DNA of 64,000 nt from JAHDDW01 sp964648795 (lineage in GTDB: Bacteria; Actinomycetota; Acidimicrobiia; Acidimicrobiales; SZUA-35): contig CAZYMB010000004.1 in the NCBI GenBank assembly GCA_964648795.1, positions 1 to 64,000 on the forward strand, written 5' to 3'. The notes under the pieces were generated by a model. It searched no databases and had not been told where the DNA came from. It saw nothing but the letters and a program-made list of their open reading frames with translations. How positions within the stretch are numbered: position 1 is the stretch's first letter; the number at the start of each line of letters is the position of its first letter. Made by a program: the position numbers and the translations under genes. Of this stretch, positions 53,326-61,374 are shown in pieces.

Positions 53326-54263
53326 CTGGCTGCTTTGTTGATGCGGTCTAAAACTGCGTCCAGTATGTCACCTTCGGTCGGCGGCACAACGATTAGTTCT
53401 GGGATTTTTCGATAGTCGGCTTCTCTAAACACTGAATAAAGGCTGCGTGCGTAACCTTCAGCATCAGTTGGCATGGTCCATGACAGTGGATGCTCGACGT
53501 TTATAGGTGCGACGACACCTGAAGTTTCTGGAATCTCAAAGTCTTCGTGAGTCAGCTCTTCCAGACTCATGACTCGAAGTTTAGTTTCGGGTGAATAATG
53601 TGACTTCATCATGCCTGGAGCTCGTGAATCTCCATCAGTACCATCCACTACTTCGACGCCTAAGACTTTTGATATCTTCGACACGGCAACTCCCCCAGGT
53701 CTAAGCAGAGTTGGCACAGAAGTTAAATCAATAATTGTTGATTCGACGCCAACCTCACATTTACCACCGTCGATGATCAACTCGATCTCGTCTCCGATGT
53801 CGGATTCAACATGTTCAGCGGTGGTTGGGCTAACTTTGCCAAACTTGTTCGCACTAGGTGCTGCAATTCCGCCATCGAATGCTTCACAAAGTGCTAGCGC
53901 TATTGGATGTTCGGGCACTCTTAGGGCGATTGATGTTTTGCTGCCGACTGCTTCATCGCAAACCCGACCATTGCGGGCAAGAATCATAGTCAACGGTCCT
54001 GGCCAAAAGGCTTCCGCCAATGCAATAGCGGTTTCATCGAAATCTCTGACCCAAAGACGAGCTTGCTCTGCTGACGCTATATGAACTATTAGAGGGTGGC
54101 CGACGGGCCGGTTCTTGACATCGAAAATCTTGTTTACAGCTTCGGAGTTCGTTGCATCGGCTCCGAGACCATAAACGGTCTCGGTCGGGATCGCCACTAA
54201 GCCACCTTCTTGGAGTGTTTGCACGGCCATGTCTAGGTCTTGTTCGGTAATAAGTTTTGCCAT
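53322..54263 (-). CDS. ywlC: L-threonylcarbamoyladenylate synthase (Sua5/YwlC type)
   Basis: 313 aa. Makes threonylcarbamoyl-AMP for the t6A37 modification of ANN-decoding tRNAs. The YrdC domain shows AIPTETVYGLGADATN (about residues 25-40), VKNRPVGHPL and GGIAAPSANKFGKVSPTTAEH (about 132-152). The extra Sua5 C-terminal domain, reached by the linker SRAPGMMKSHYSP (about 213-225), marks it as Sua5 and not the short TsaC. Begins 5 bp after mnmA, so two tRNA-modification enzymes share an operon. Confidence 0.95.
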   Translation of the reverse strand: MAKLITEQDLDMAVQTLQEGGLVAIPTETVYGLGADATNSEAVNKIFDVKNRPVGHPLIVHIASAEQARLWVRDFDETAIALAEAFWPGPLTMILARNGRVCDEAVGSKTSIALRVPEHPIALALCEAFDGGIAAPSANKFGKVSPTTAEHVESDIGDEIELIIDGGKCEVGVESTIIDLTSVPTLLRPGGVAVSKISKVLGVEVVDGTDGDSRAPGMMKSHYSPETKLRVMSLEELTHEDFEIPETSGVVAPINVEHPLSWTMPTDAEGYARSLYSVFREADYRKIPELIVVPPTEGDILDAVLDRINKAAS

Positions 54264-54268
54264 AAGTT

Positions 54269-55309
54269 TTACGCTGCGAGCGCTCCACCAATGACGTTAG
54301 CACCGTTGTAGAACACGACGGACTGACCACTAGCTACTCGCTGTTGTGCTGAGTCCCAAGTTATTTCGCATGTGTCGCCAGAAACATGCAGCGCTCCTTG
54401 TCGAGTCTGTCCGTGAGCGGCACACTGAAATGTCATTTCTCCTTCAGTTGCAGCATCAGCCCAAACAACGTCCACCAAACCCTGTGTATCAACTAGAAGG
54501 TCGGCTTTACTACCAAGCGTGACTGTCTGAGTGTGGTGGTCTATCTCTGTTACGTACTTGGGGGTGTTATTGCCACCAACATTTAGTCCTCGGCGTTGAC
54601 CAAGCGTTACTAGCTCAATGGATTCAACATCGCCCAAACGGTCGCCTGCAGAGTTAACTACTGTTGCACTTTTAAGTTCTAGGCGATCACCTAAGAACTT
54701 CTTGCGGCCACCAACAGAGTGAATAAAGCAGACATCTTGTGAATCGGGTTTGTTGGCGGTTCTCATGTCGAGGCGTTCTGCATGAGCCCTAACTTCGTCT
54801 TTTGTCATGCCACCAATTGGAAGAAGTAAACGCTTCAGCTGGGCTTGGTCGAGCATGTAGAGAACATATGACTGATCTTTTTTGTCATCTTCGCCTCGAG
54901 AAATCCAATTCTTGTCACCAGTGGTAGCGATTCGTGCGTGATGGCCAGTTGAGACTTTTTCGATACCTAGTTCATCAGCTCGTTGATACAGTTTGTCGAA
55001 CTTGATGTGACGGTTGCATTCGACACATGGGTTTGGGGTTTGCCCAGTGCTGTGGGCTTCTATATAAGGGTCCACCACGTGCTCGGTGAACTCTTCGCCA
55101 AAGTTGAACACGTAATGCTGTATACCAAGACGATCTGCTACTCTGCGGGCATCTTCGACGTCTGAAACGCTGCAACAGCCAGAATCTGAGGCTCCGCCCC
55201 ACAGTTTCATGGTTACACCAATAACTTCATAGCCCTGCTCTTGAAGCAATGCAGCAGCAACAGAGGAGTCGACGCCGCCTGACATTGCCATTAATACTGG
55301 TTCACCCAT
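54269..55309 (-). CDS. mnmA: tRNA-specific 2-thiouridylase MnmA
   Basis: 346 aa. Adds sulfur at U34 of Lys, Glu and Gln tRNAs. The PP-loop AMSGGVDSSVAA (about residues 8-19), the catalytic Cys of PCVECNRHIKF (about 95) and the second Cys in DSQDVCFI (about 190) are all present. ATG at 55309 chosen with TAGCCT 7 nt upstream; an in-frame ATG lies 6 nt before it at 55315. The sulfur donor is probably the desulfurase encoded 1.5 kb away on the same strand. Confidence 0.96.
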   Translation of the reverse strand: MGEPVLMAMSGGVDSSVAAALLQEQGYEVIGVTMKLWGGASDSGCCSVSDVEDARRVADRLGIQHYVFNFGEEFTEHVVDPYIEAHSTGQTPNPCVECNRHIKFDKLYQRADELGIEKVSTGHHARIATTGDKNWISRGEDDKKDQSYVLYMLDQAQLKRLLLPIGGMTKDEVRAHAERLDMRTANKPDSQDVCFIHSVGGRKKFLGDRLELKSATVVNSAGDRLGDVESIELVTLGQRRGLNVGGNNTPKYVTEIDHHTQTVTLGSKADLLVDTQGLVDVVWADAATEGEMTFQCAAHGQTRQGALHVSGDTCEITWDSAQQRVASGQSVVFYNGANVIGGALAA

Positions 55310-55399
55310 CTTCATCAGGCTATCTGTAAAGCTGAATTAGGGGTCAGTGAAAACTTGAGAATTTAATCATAAGAAGACGCAATTCAACTGTTATCGCCT

Positions 55400-55405
55400 T
55401 AAGCT
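55400..55405 (+). promoter_or_regulatory. -10 box TAAGCT of the leaderless cold-shock gene
   Basis: TAAGCT exactly 6 nt before the ATG at 55412. The same box precedes the gene at 23089. Confidence 0.55.
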
Positions 55406-55411
55406 GTGGAT

Positions 55412-55624
55412 ATGACAATGAATGGCACAGTAAAGTTTTTCAACGGGCAAAAGGGCTTCGGCTTCATCACCCCTGACGAAGGCGACAAAGACGTATTCGT
55501 TCATATCTCAGCTGTACAGGCTTCAGGTATGCAAGGACTAGATGACGATCAAAGAGTTAGCTTCGACATGGAAGATGATTCTCGAGGCAAAGGCAAAGTA
55601 GCAGTTAACCTAACTGCTATCTAA
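55412..55624 (+). CDS. csp: Cold-shock protein (CspA family)
   Basis: 70 aa. OB fold with RNP1 KGFGFITP (about residues 14-21) and RNP2 VFVHISA (about 28-34). RNA chaperone and possible antiterminator. I place the start at the ATG at 55412 (MTMNGTVKFFNG) because of the -10 box; a GTG at 55406 is inside the presumed spacer. There is no long 5' leader of the kind that controls E. coli cspA. Confidence 0.95.
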   Translation: MTMNGTVKFFNGQKGFGFITPDEGDKDVFVHISAVQASGMQGLDDDQRVSFDMEDDSRGKGKVAVNLTAI

Positions 55625-55697
55625 CACCAGCTTCTTTCTGATCTGACTAGTTGGCCACTAGGTCAACTACTTTAATGCACCTATATCAATTTCGAGG

Positions 55698-55740
55698 ATC
55701 GCCTGTCAAAGTTCACCTGAACTTCAGCAGGCGATTTTTC
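55698..55740 (+). terminator. Rho-independent terminator of the cold-shock gene
   Basis: Outer stem ATCGCCTG/CAGGCGAT (55698-55705 with 55728-55735) encloses an inner stem AAGTTCA/TGAACTT and is followed by TTTTT. Confidence 0.85.
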
Positions 55741-55744
55741 GCGC

Positions 55745-56869
55745 TTACTGCTTAGCTGACCTGATTTGCTCCACAGCTGCCGGCAGTTTCTCGAGAACGT
55801 ACTGTATTTCTTCTTCGGTGGTGGCATAACTAAGCGAGAATCGCAGAGATCCCTTCGACAACTCTGCCGGCACACCCATTGCTGACAGAACGTGACTTGA
55901 CTCCATTGCTCCACTCGCACAAGAACTAGCTGAAGAAGCCATGATGCCTTCTCGTTCTAACAAGAACAGCAAAGCTTCTGAATCTACGTCTTCAAAACAC
56001 AAGTGAGCGATGTTAGCCAGTCGGTCCGAGTTTTCCGCTGTAACTTTGACCCCGTCAATCTTGTCTAAGACACCGTCAATTAGGACATCTCGTAAATTTG
56101 CTGTGTCCACGATGCCACTACTTTTCTCATTCATTGTTGCCTCTGCCGCTGCAGCCATGCCAACAATCCCAGGAACATTGTGAGTTCCGGCTCTTCGTTC
56201 TCTTTCTTGGCCGCCACCAAGCTGTAACGGGTCTAGCTTTGTACCAGCCTTTACAACCAGAGCGCCAACACCTTTAGGTGCCCCAAACTTGTGACCTGAA
56301 AGTGACAACATGTCACAGAGCTGCGTTACTTCTACTAGATCTAGCCAACAAAAGCCCTGTACTGCGTCGACATGGAAGATGGCTTCGGGCAAATACTCAC
56401 GCACTCGTCTAGCAACTTCTGAAATTGGTTGAATTACACCGCTCTCGTTGTTGGCTGCCATGACTGAAACAATAGAAGTGTCGGCTGGGAGTTCTGCGAT
56501 TTGGTTTAGTTCAACAACCCCATCTGCCCCCACTCCAAGGACAACTCCCCCAAGTTTTTCAACTGGGTTAAGTACAGCATCGTGTTCTATCGCAGAACAT
56601 GCAACTGTGCCGCCCTTCAATGAATGGACCCCGGTTATTGCTAAATTGTCTGACTCTGTCCCACCAGAAGTGAAGATGACTTCCCCTAGATCTATTCCAA
56701 GGAAACCGGCGAGCAAGTCTCTTGCATCTTCGACAGAGCGTCGGGCATCTCGAGCCATCGAATGCCCACCAGAAGGGTTGCCATAGTTCTCACGCATTGC
56801 AGGCAGCATTGCTTCAATTGCCTCTTCACGAGTTTTAGCTGTTGCAGCGTTGTCTAGATAGCAGATCAC
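55745..56869 (-). CDS. Cysteine desulfurase (IscS/NifS family)
   Basis: 374 aa PLP enzyme. The PLP-lysine is in LSGHKFGAPKG (about residue 200), N-terminal YLDNAATAKTREE is typical, and the catalytic Cys loop is SSASSCASGAMESSHVL (about 317-333). Supplies sulfur for Fe-S clusters and for MnmA. GTG start with TATCCT 8 nt upstream. Downstream of the small membrane protein gene by 18 bp. Confidence 0.94.
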   Translation of the reverse strand: MICYLDNAATAKTREEAIEAMLPAMRENYGNPSGGHSMARDARRSVEDARDLLAGFLGIDLGEVIFTSGGTESDNLAITGVHSLKGGTVACSAIEHDAVLNPVEKLGGVVLGVGADGVVELNQIAELPADTSIVSVMAANNESGVIQPISEVARRVREYLPEAIFHVDAVQGFCWLDLVEVTQLCDMLSLSGHKFGAPKGVGALVVKAGTKLDPLQLGGGQERERRAGTHNVPGIVGMAAAAEATMNEKSSGIVDTANLRDVLIDGVLDKIDGVKVTAENSDRLANIAHLCFEDVDSEALLFLLEREGIMASSASSCASGAMESSHVLSAMGVPAELSKGSLRFSLSYATTEEEIQYVLEKLPAAVEQIRSAKQ

Positions 56870-56887
56870 AAGTGTTAAGGATAGGTG

Positions 56888-57097
56888 CTAGTGCAGGATT
56901 CGGAACGCAAAGAACCCAGCGTTCAGAAAAAACAGTCCGAGAATGAACGTTCGATATTCTTTTCGTAGCTTTCTAGTTAGAAAAAATATGCCAGCCCAAA
57001 TAAACACTGCGCCTATGGTCTGACCCAGTACCCCGGCATCTGTTCTCGGAAAAAAGAAATCGTTAATCAAGCACCATAAAACTAGTCGCTTCACCAA
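56888..57097 (-). CDS. Small membrane protein
   Basis: Up to 69 aa, two predicted membrane helices (GVLGQTIGAVFIWAGIFFLT and FILGLFFLNAGFFAFRIL) joined by a basic loop (RKLRKEYR). The start is uncertain: GTG/ATG forms near 57097 or a TTG at about 57070. It lies 18 bp before the cysteine desulfurase on the same strand and shares its divergent promoter region with the SRPBCC gene. No family recognised. Confidence 0.6.
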   Translation of the reverse strand: MVKRLVLWCLINDFFFPRTDAGVLGQTIGAVFIWAGIFFLTRKLRKEYRTFILGLFFLNAGFFAFRILH

Positions 57098-57116
57098 GAA
57101 CTAACGTGACTATGTC

Positions 57117-57122
57117 TAGTCT
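57117..57122 (+). promoter_or_regulatory. -10 box TAGTCT of the leaderless SRPBCC gene
   Basis: TAGTCT exactly 6 nt before the GTG at 57129. Confidence 0.5.
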
Positions 57123-57128
57123 TGTTTA

Positions 57129-57563
57129 GTGCCCTCCATAACCGTGACAAAAGCAATTGATGCCTCCCCAGAAGAATTGTGGGGTTATCTTCGTAATATC
57201 GGTGACCATACCGAGTGGATGGCGGATGCAGAATCGATTACTTTCACTAGCGAAACCACCGAAGGTGTGGGAACAACCTTTGACTGCCTTACCAAGGTTG
57301 GTCCGATCAAGTTAAACGACAAGATGACTGTCACCTCTTGGGTCGACAACAAAGAAATGGGTGTTACACATTCTGGGATAGTTACCGGAGTTGGAGTTTT
57401 CACCCTTGAACCAAAAGGCACCCAAACTTTGTTTACGTGGTCTGAAAAACTAGAGTTCCCCATCTATTTAGGTGGCAAAGTTGGGGCTTTCTTCGCCAAG
57501 CCAATTCTGACAGCAATCTGGAAAAGAAACTTGAGCCGATTATCTGACAAATTTGGAATCTAG
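57129..57563 (+). CDS. SRPBCC-family protein (polyketide cyclase/dehydrase-like)
   Basis: 144 aa. Opens with the START-like SRPBCC pattern ITVTKAIDASPEELWGYL (about residues 4-21), followed by HTEWMADAESITF and a C-terminal long helix (PILTAIWKRNLSRLSDKF). The fold has a large hydrophobic pocket and binds lipids or polyketides. The role here is unknown. GTG start set by the -10 box. Confidence 0.8.
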   Translation: MPSITVTKAIDASPEELWGYLRNIGDHTEWMADAESITFTSETTEGVGTTFDCLTKVGPIKLNDKMTVTSWVDNKEMGVTHSGIVTGVGVFTLEPKGTQTLFTWSEKLEFPIYLGGKVGAFFAKPILTAIWKRNLSRLSDKFGI

Positions 57564-57628
57564 AATACAGTTAAGTTCCAGCCCGGCGAACGCTGCCGGA
57601 GGCAGCCCGGTTAAAAACCAAAGTTCAG

Positions 57629-58447
57629 CTAAATAATTCCCTGAAGAGGATTTGTCAACCCCACGTAAACCGCAGCTCCCGCTAGCGCTAACACCGCAAC
57701 CACTGCTGCCACGACCTTGCCGGGGTCTTGGACAGTACGTGTGCCCACTCCAAGCAGTGCTGCGATCAGCCCTCCCCCAATGAGTCCACCAAGGTGTCCC
57801 CAAAAGGAGATACCGCCCACGAGGATAGGTAGTCCAATATTCAAGATAATAAAGAAGCTAATTGGCGAACTAAGAAAACTAAAACCCCTCTTTTGATAAA
57901 CAACCGCCATAGCCCCAGCCAAACCTAGTACTGCCCCAGAAGCTCCAAGTGTTGGGATCCCAAAGTCAAACAGCAAAACAGCAAGCGAGCCGCCAAATAG
58001 CCCCCCCAAATAGACAAGTCCAAATTTGAGCTTGCCAATCAGCTGCTCAAGCTGGCGCCCAAAGACCCAAAGTAGATAGCCGTTGAAACCGATATGGAAG
58101 ATAAAGCCTGTCGAGTGCGCAAAACCAGAGGTGACAATTCGCCAAAGCTCGCCGTCCTGTACTGCTGGGCCGAATAGAAGCAAATTACTTGAATTTTCGG
58201 GTCCAGCCAATTGGAAAACGAATGTGAGTGCTATGAGCCCGAGAATGACTTTAGTCAGAACGGCATCGCCAGTGGTACTACCAATACCTCGATGTACCTT
58301 TTGAGCACCTGTTTTTGCGCATTCAGGACAGTGAAACCCAACCGATGCTTGTTCCATGCAACTAGCGCAAATTGGCCGTTCGCAGCGCTGACAGGCCACT
58401 GCAGCGGATCTATTTTCATGTTTGTAACAAACCGCATCTTCACGCAT
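57629..58447 (-). CDS. Rhomboid-family intramembrane serine protease with N-terminal zinc finger
   Basis: 272 aa. About residues 1-42 hold a B-box-like zinc finger with several Cys/His pairs (CYKHENR; CQRCERPICASC; FHCPECA). Six membrane helices follow; the catalytic Ser is in GASGAVLGLAG (about 169-179) and the His in WGHLGGLIGG (about 218). Rhomboid proteases cut membrane proteins inside the bilayer. The finger plus rhomboid layout is common in actinobacteria. Convergent with SRPBCC. Confidence 0.9.
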   Translation of the reverse strand: MREDAVCYKHENRSAAVACQRCERPICASCMEQASVGFHCPECAKTGAQKVHRGIGSTTGDAVLTKVILGLIALTFVFQLAGPENSSNLLLFGPAVQDGELWRIVTSGFAHSTGFIFHIGFNGYLLWVFGRQLEQLIGKLKFGLVYLGGLFGGSLAVLLFDFGIPTLGASGAVLGLAGAMAVVYQKRGFSFLSSPISFFIILNIGLPILVGGISFWGHLGGLIGGGLIAALLGVGTRTVQDPGKVVAAVVAVLALAGAAVYVGLTNPLQGII

Positions 58448-58619
58448 ATCTAGCTAAAACAGTGACTTTCTCTGGATTGTTCCCTTAGGTAATCAATACT
58501 AGCGTGCCGAGGGTGGGCCATTAGGACCATAAAGGTGTTATATCCTTATATATGGGAGAAGTTTAGTAAATGAGCTTTAGCGGGCTTGATCTTCTACCAG
58601 TTCAAAGGAGAACAAAAAT

Positions 58620-58970
58620 ATGTTAAGTGAATTCATGGCTTTCGTAAAGAAATTCAATGTATTACCAATTGCAATCGGACTTATTCTTGCAACAGCTTTC
58701 GGGCCGTTTATTGATGCAGTCGTTGCACTAATCTTCAACATCATTGGAGTTGTTGCTGGAAACGAAAATCCAGCAGAGTTCCTTGATACTTTGATGATTG
58801 GCGACATCCTTGTCGGGCCAGTACTATCAACATTCATTAGCTTCTTGGTCGTAGCGTTTGTGGTATTCATGATTGTTAAGGCTCTTAACAAGTCTGGAAT
58901 GGACACAGAAGCTGGAGAAACTCCAGATCAGAAACTACTTGCTGAAATCCGAGATGCAGTAAAGAAGTAA
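58620..58970 (+). CDS. mscL: Large-conductance mechanosensitive channel MscL
   Basis: 116 aa. N-terminal MLSEFMAFVKKFNVLPIAIGLILATAFGPFIDA leads into helix 1 and FISFLVVAFVVFMIVKALN is helix 2; the C-terminal helix is acidic/basic (DQKLLAEIRDAVKK). Somewhat short (usual length 120-150) and the periplasmic loop is compact. Opens on hypo-osmotic shock. Shine-Dalgarno AAAGGAG 10 nt upstream, so this gene has a leader, and a strong terminator follows. Confidence 0.85.
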   Translation: MLSEFMAFVKKFNVLPIAIGLILATAFGPFIDAVVALIFNIIGVVAGNENPAEFLDTLMIGDILVGPVLSTFISFLVVAFVVFMIVKALNKSGMDTEAGETPDQKLLAEIRDAVKK

Positions 58971-59007
58971 GACCCTTTAAATCTTAGGGTTGGGCTCTAA
59001 GAACTGA

Positions 59008-59044
59008 GGCCCTGGTGCATTAGCGCCAGGGCCTTTTGCTTTTT
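59008..59044 (+). terminator. Rho-independent terminator of mscL
   Basis: An 11-bp stem (GGCCCTGGTGC with GCGCCAGGGCC, one wobble pair) with loop ATTA, followed by TTTTGCTTTTTAG. Confidence 0.9.
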
Positions 59045-59060
59045 AGACTTATGAGACTGG

Positions 59061-59167
59061 TTGGTCGGACTCTATTGTTGATTGCTCGTCTAGCTTCCGT
59101 CAGGTGAACTCTTTAAAAGAGTCCCCCTGACTCCAGAGGCCTTCGCAATCACAACGAGTACGACCAA
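59061..59167. repeat. 107-nt imperfect inverted repeat (long hairpin)
   Basis: Outer arms pair at 59061-59072 with 59156-59167 (one mismatch), then 59075-59085 with 59145-59154 (one bulge), a loose internal part, and inner stems 59099-59104 with 59126-59131 and 59108-59113 with 59117-59122. As RNA or cruciform DNA it would be one long hairpin. It lies between mscL and the gap and has no reading frame. The 13-mer GCTCGTCTAGCTT (59084-59096) recurs inverted at 9079-9091. Confidence 0.75.
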
Positions 59168-59229
59168 TTCCCAAATACAAGTCTGCAAGCTCTAAAGACT
59201 TACTGGTGTACCGTCGTTCGCTTTGCTCA

Positions 59230-59262
59230 CTTACCGAGTTTCAACAAGTTGAAACATCGCCC
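59230..59262 (+). repeat. Dispersed palindromic intergenic repeat, copy B
   Basis: Matches 9218-9250 in 32 of 33 positions, with the inverted repeat GTTTCAACAAGTTGAAAC at its core. It ends 7 bp before the assembly gap. Confidence 0.8.
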
Positions 59263-59269
59263 AAACTTA

Positions 59270-59369
59270 NNNNNNNNNNNNNNNNNNNNNNNNNNNNNNN
59301 NNNNNNNNNNNNNNNNNNNNNNNNNNNNNNNNNNNNNNNNNNNNNNNNNNNNNNNNNNNNNNNNNNNNN
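59270..59369. other. Assembly gap (100 N)
   Basis: Exactly 100 N. It swallows the 3' end of the NifU-like gene and lies beside a dispersed repeat, which may explain why the assembly broke here. Confidence 0.95.
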
Positions 59370-59660
59370 CTCTTCGCCGATGTGGCGAACTGAGGTAACA
59401 CCGGGGACTCTGTCGGCAAGAATGCGCTCGAGGCCATCTTTGAGAGTCTGAGACGAAGCCGGGCATGTAACGCAGGCGCCAACTAGCTCGACTAGCACTT
59501 CACCAGTTTCTTCGTTAACTTCACGAAGAAAGATATCGCCCTGATCGGCCTGAATAGCAGGTCTGATGACCTTAATAACATCGGCAACTGCAGACTCAAA
59601 GTCCTCGCCAGTAACGGGGGTATCAATAGTGGTTTCTCTAATTGGTGATTTATCAGGCAT
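59370..59660 (-). CDS. NifU-like Fe-S scaffold protein (3' end lost in gap)
   Basis: 97 codons visible from the ATG at 59660. NifU C-terminal domain: AVADVIKVIRPAIQADQGDIFLREV (about 20-44), the Fe-S ligand pair in GACVTCPASSQTLKDGLERIL (about 60-80), and VPGVTSVRHIGEE at the end of the visible part. NfuA-type proteins carry Fe-S clusters to target enzymes. TATGCT lies 8 nt upstream. The desulfurase about 3 kb away could feed it. Confidence 0.85.
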
Positions 59661-59711
59661 TACTGACAAGCATAGAACTGAATTTGCCCAAAACATAGCC
59701 CAATAGTGGGA

Positions 59712-59717
59712 TAGGAT
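59712..59717 (+). promoter_or_regulatory. -10 box TAGGAT of a leaderless small gene
   Basis: TAGGAT exactly 6 nt before the ATG at 59724. Confidence 0.5.
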
Positions 59718-59723
59718 GACTCG

Positions 59724-59882
59724 ATGAACTTGTCTGACCTACCTTTGGCACACCAGGGCGGCTGGGATGAAATCTTGATGGTGGTTGGACCACTAGCAAT
59801 AGTCGGGTTTCTTCTCCTTGTTGCTACCAGGCGGCTCCGAGCTAAAGCGGCGGATCGTCTAGTCTCCAATGACAACAGTTAA
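59724..59882 (+). CDS. 52-aa membrane protein
   Basis: MNLSDLPLAHQGGWDEILMV at the N-terminus leads into a single membrane helix (ILMVVGPLAIVGFLLLVA, about 17-34) and a basic tail (TRRLRAKAADRL). Too short for many gene finders. Support comes from the -10 box 6 nt before its ATG, the sensible topology, and the 14-bp overlap with the MFS gene that follows, which suggests coupled translation. Confidence 0.65.
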   Translation: MNLSDLPLAHQGGWDEILMVVGPLAIVGFLLLVATRRLRAKAADRLVSNDNS

Positions 59883-61374
59883 GGTCACCTTTGATAGTTC
59901 ATCTCCTGAGGCGCTCAGCGCCTTAAAGCCTCGCAGCGACCTATTAATCGAGGAAAGCTCCGGCGACGGCACTTGGACTCAGACCAAAGGCCCGTTCAAG
60001 TCATATTCTCGCTCAGTCGTTGTCGATGAACAAACCGGAGCAGTCAGCCAGACCGTCGACTTCGCGCTCGATGCACCTTTTTGGAGCTTCGCACTGACAC
60101 CACTTTTTAAATCTTCGTTTAAGAATGAGCCAAAGGCCGAGCGCTCTTGGTGGCCAACAGAAGTGGTATCACACAAAACTGTTCGCATCGTTTCGATCCT
60201 TGCTTTCTATAGTCTTATGTCTGGATTCCTTGGTGCACTAATTACCGCGGAAATCGCGTTTATCGGTGACGACATGGGCATTGCTTCGTCTCAGCAAGTA
60301 GACATATTGGCGTGGACACGCATCGGGATTGTCATCTCAATATTCGTTCTCCCACTAGCAGACCGATTTGGCCGCAAACCGCTTCTTGCCTGGGTGTCAG
60401 TAGCCGCCATAACCTTTACTGTCTTTACTTCCTTCTTTGAGAATGTTGCCTGGATAATCTCGACTCAGGCGATAGCGCGAGCTTTTATAACGGCAATGTA
60501 CTCTCTCTCAATCCTCGCAGCTCTCGAGCAAGTCCCAAAGGAGTGGAGGGCCCGTAGCATAACTGCTATGACGGCTACAGCGGGCATCGGCATTGCTATA
60601 TCCACCTTATTTTTGCCGCTAAATGACATCAACATTAACCTTTGGCGAGTGCCATTTATCTTTAGCGGTATCTTAATCTTCGGGGTAATCTACGCCAACC
60701 GAAACCTCGACGAGACATCACGATTTGTAGAACGCGAACAAACCGAGCAAGTCGAGGTGAAAAATACAAAGTTCACTGCTAAAGACAAACGTAACCTAGT
60801 CCTTGTTGGGATCGTCTCCTTCTTTGCTCTGTTCTTCTCTACGCCCTTCAGCTCGGTAAGAAATACTTTCTTGGAAGAAGAGAAAGGCTGGACGGCTACA
60901 GAGATTGGCTTCTTCCAAGCAGGAGCCACAATCCCAGCTGGAATAGCACTTTTCTTGGCAGGGCTACTTGCAGACCGATTGGGAAGAAAGACAATTGGGA
61001 TCACCGGGCTTGCTATGGCAATTGTGTTTGCTGGAGTAGCGTACAGCCTGCCAACGTTCGGTCTATTTACGACTACGATGATTAGTCTAATAGGAAGTGG
61101 TCTGGCTTTCCCTGCGATATACGGCTACAAGTCTGAACTATTTGATACTCGGATTAGATCCAAAGCAAACGCCTATATCGATGTGTTAGTCGTAGCTGGC
61201 AGCGGACTAGGGCTACTTGCGACTGCGAGGCTAATCAACATATTTAACGACAGCATTGGCGCCGCTATAGGAATCCTAGCGATTGTTAGTTTGCCTGCTG
61301 TGTTTGTCTTTTCCAAATACTTACCTGAAACTGCGAACAGAGAGCTAGAAGACCTCTCATCATCCGAAACTTAA
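59869..61374 (+). CDS. MFS transporter with an N-terminal soluble extension
   Basis: 501 aa. About residues 1-105 precede the first helix and look like a small soluble domain (KVTFDSSSPEALSALKPRS; SYSRSVVVDEQTGAVSQTVDF; FWSFALTPLFKSSFK). Then twelve membrane helices with MFS motif A LPLADRFGRKPLL (about 162-174) and its second copy LLADRLGRKTIG (about 365-376), resembling sugar- or acid-porter types. The substrate is unknown. Begins inside the end of the 52-aa gene; ends 4 bp into the convergent GGDEF-EAL gene. Confidence 0.8.
   Translation: MTTVKVTFDSSSPEALSALKPRSDLLIEESSGDGTWTQTKGPFKSYSRSVVVDEQTGAVSQTVDFALDAPFWSFALTPLFKSSFKNEPKAERSWWPTEVVSHKTVRIVSILAFYSLMSGFLGALITAEIAFIGDDMGIASSQQVDILAWTRIGIVISIFVLPLADRFGRKPLLAWVSVAAITFTVFTSFFENVAWIISTQAIARAFITAMYSLSILAALEQVPKEWRARSITAMTATAGIGIAISTLFLPLNDININLWRVPFIFSGILIFGVIYANRNLDETSRFVEREQTEQVEVKNTKFTAKDKRNLVLVGIVSFFALFFSTPFSSVRNTFLEEEKGWTATEIGFFQAGATIPAGIALFLAGLLADRLGRKTIGITGLAMAIVFAGVAYSLPTFGLFTTTMISLIGSGLAFPAIYGYKSELFDTRIRSKANAYIDVLVVAGSGLGLLATARLINIFNDSIGAAIGILAIVSLPAVFVFSKYLPETANRELEDLSSSET

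Noticed and set aside
57577..57606. Another copy of the rpoC-terminator-like repeat, or a terminator between the SRPBCC and rhomboid genes
   Set aside because: There is a short GCTGCC/GGCAGC hairpin and a CCCGGTTAAAA stretch, but the match to the 9-kb region is too short and no T-run follows on either strand.
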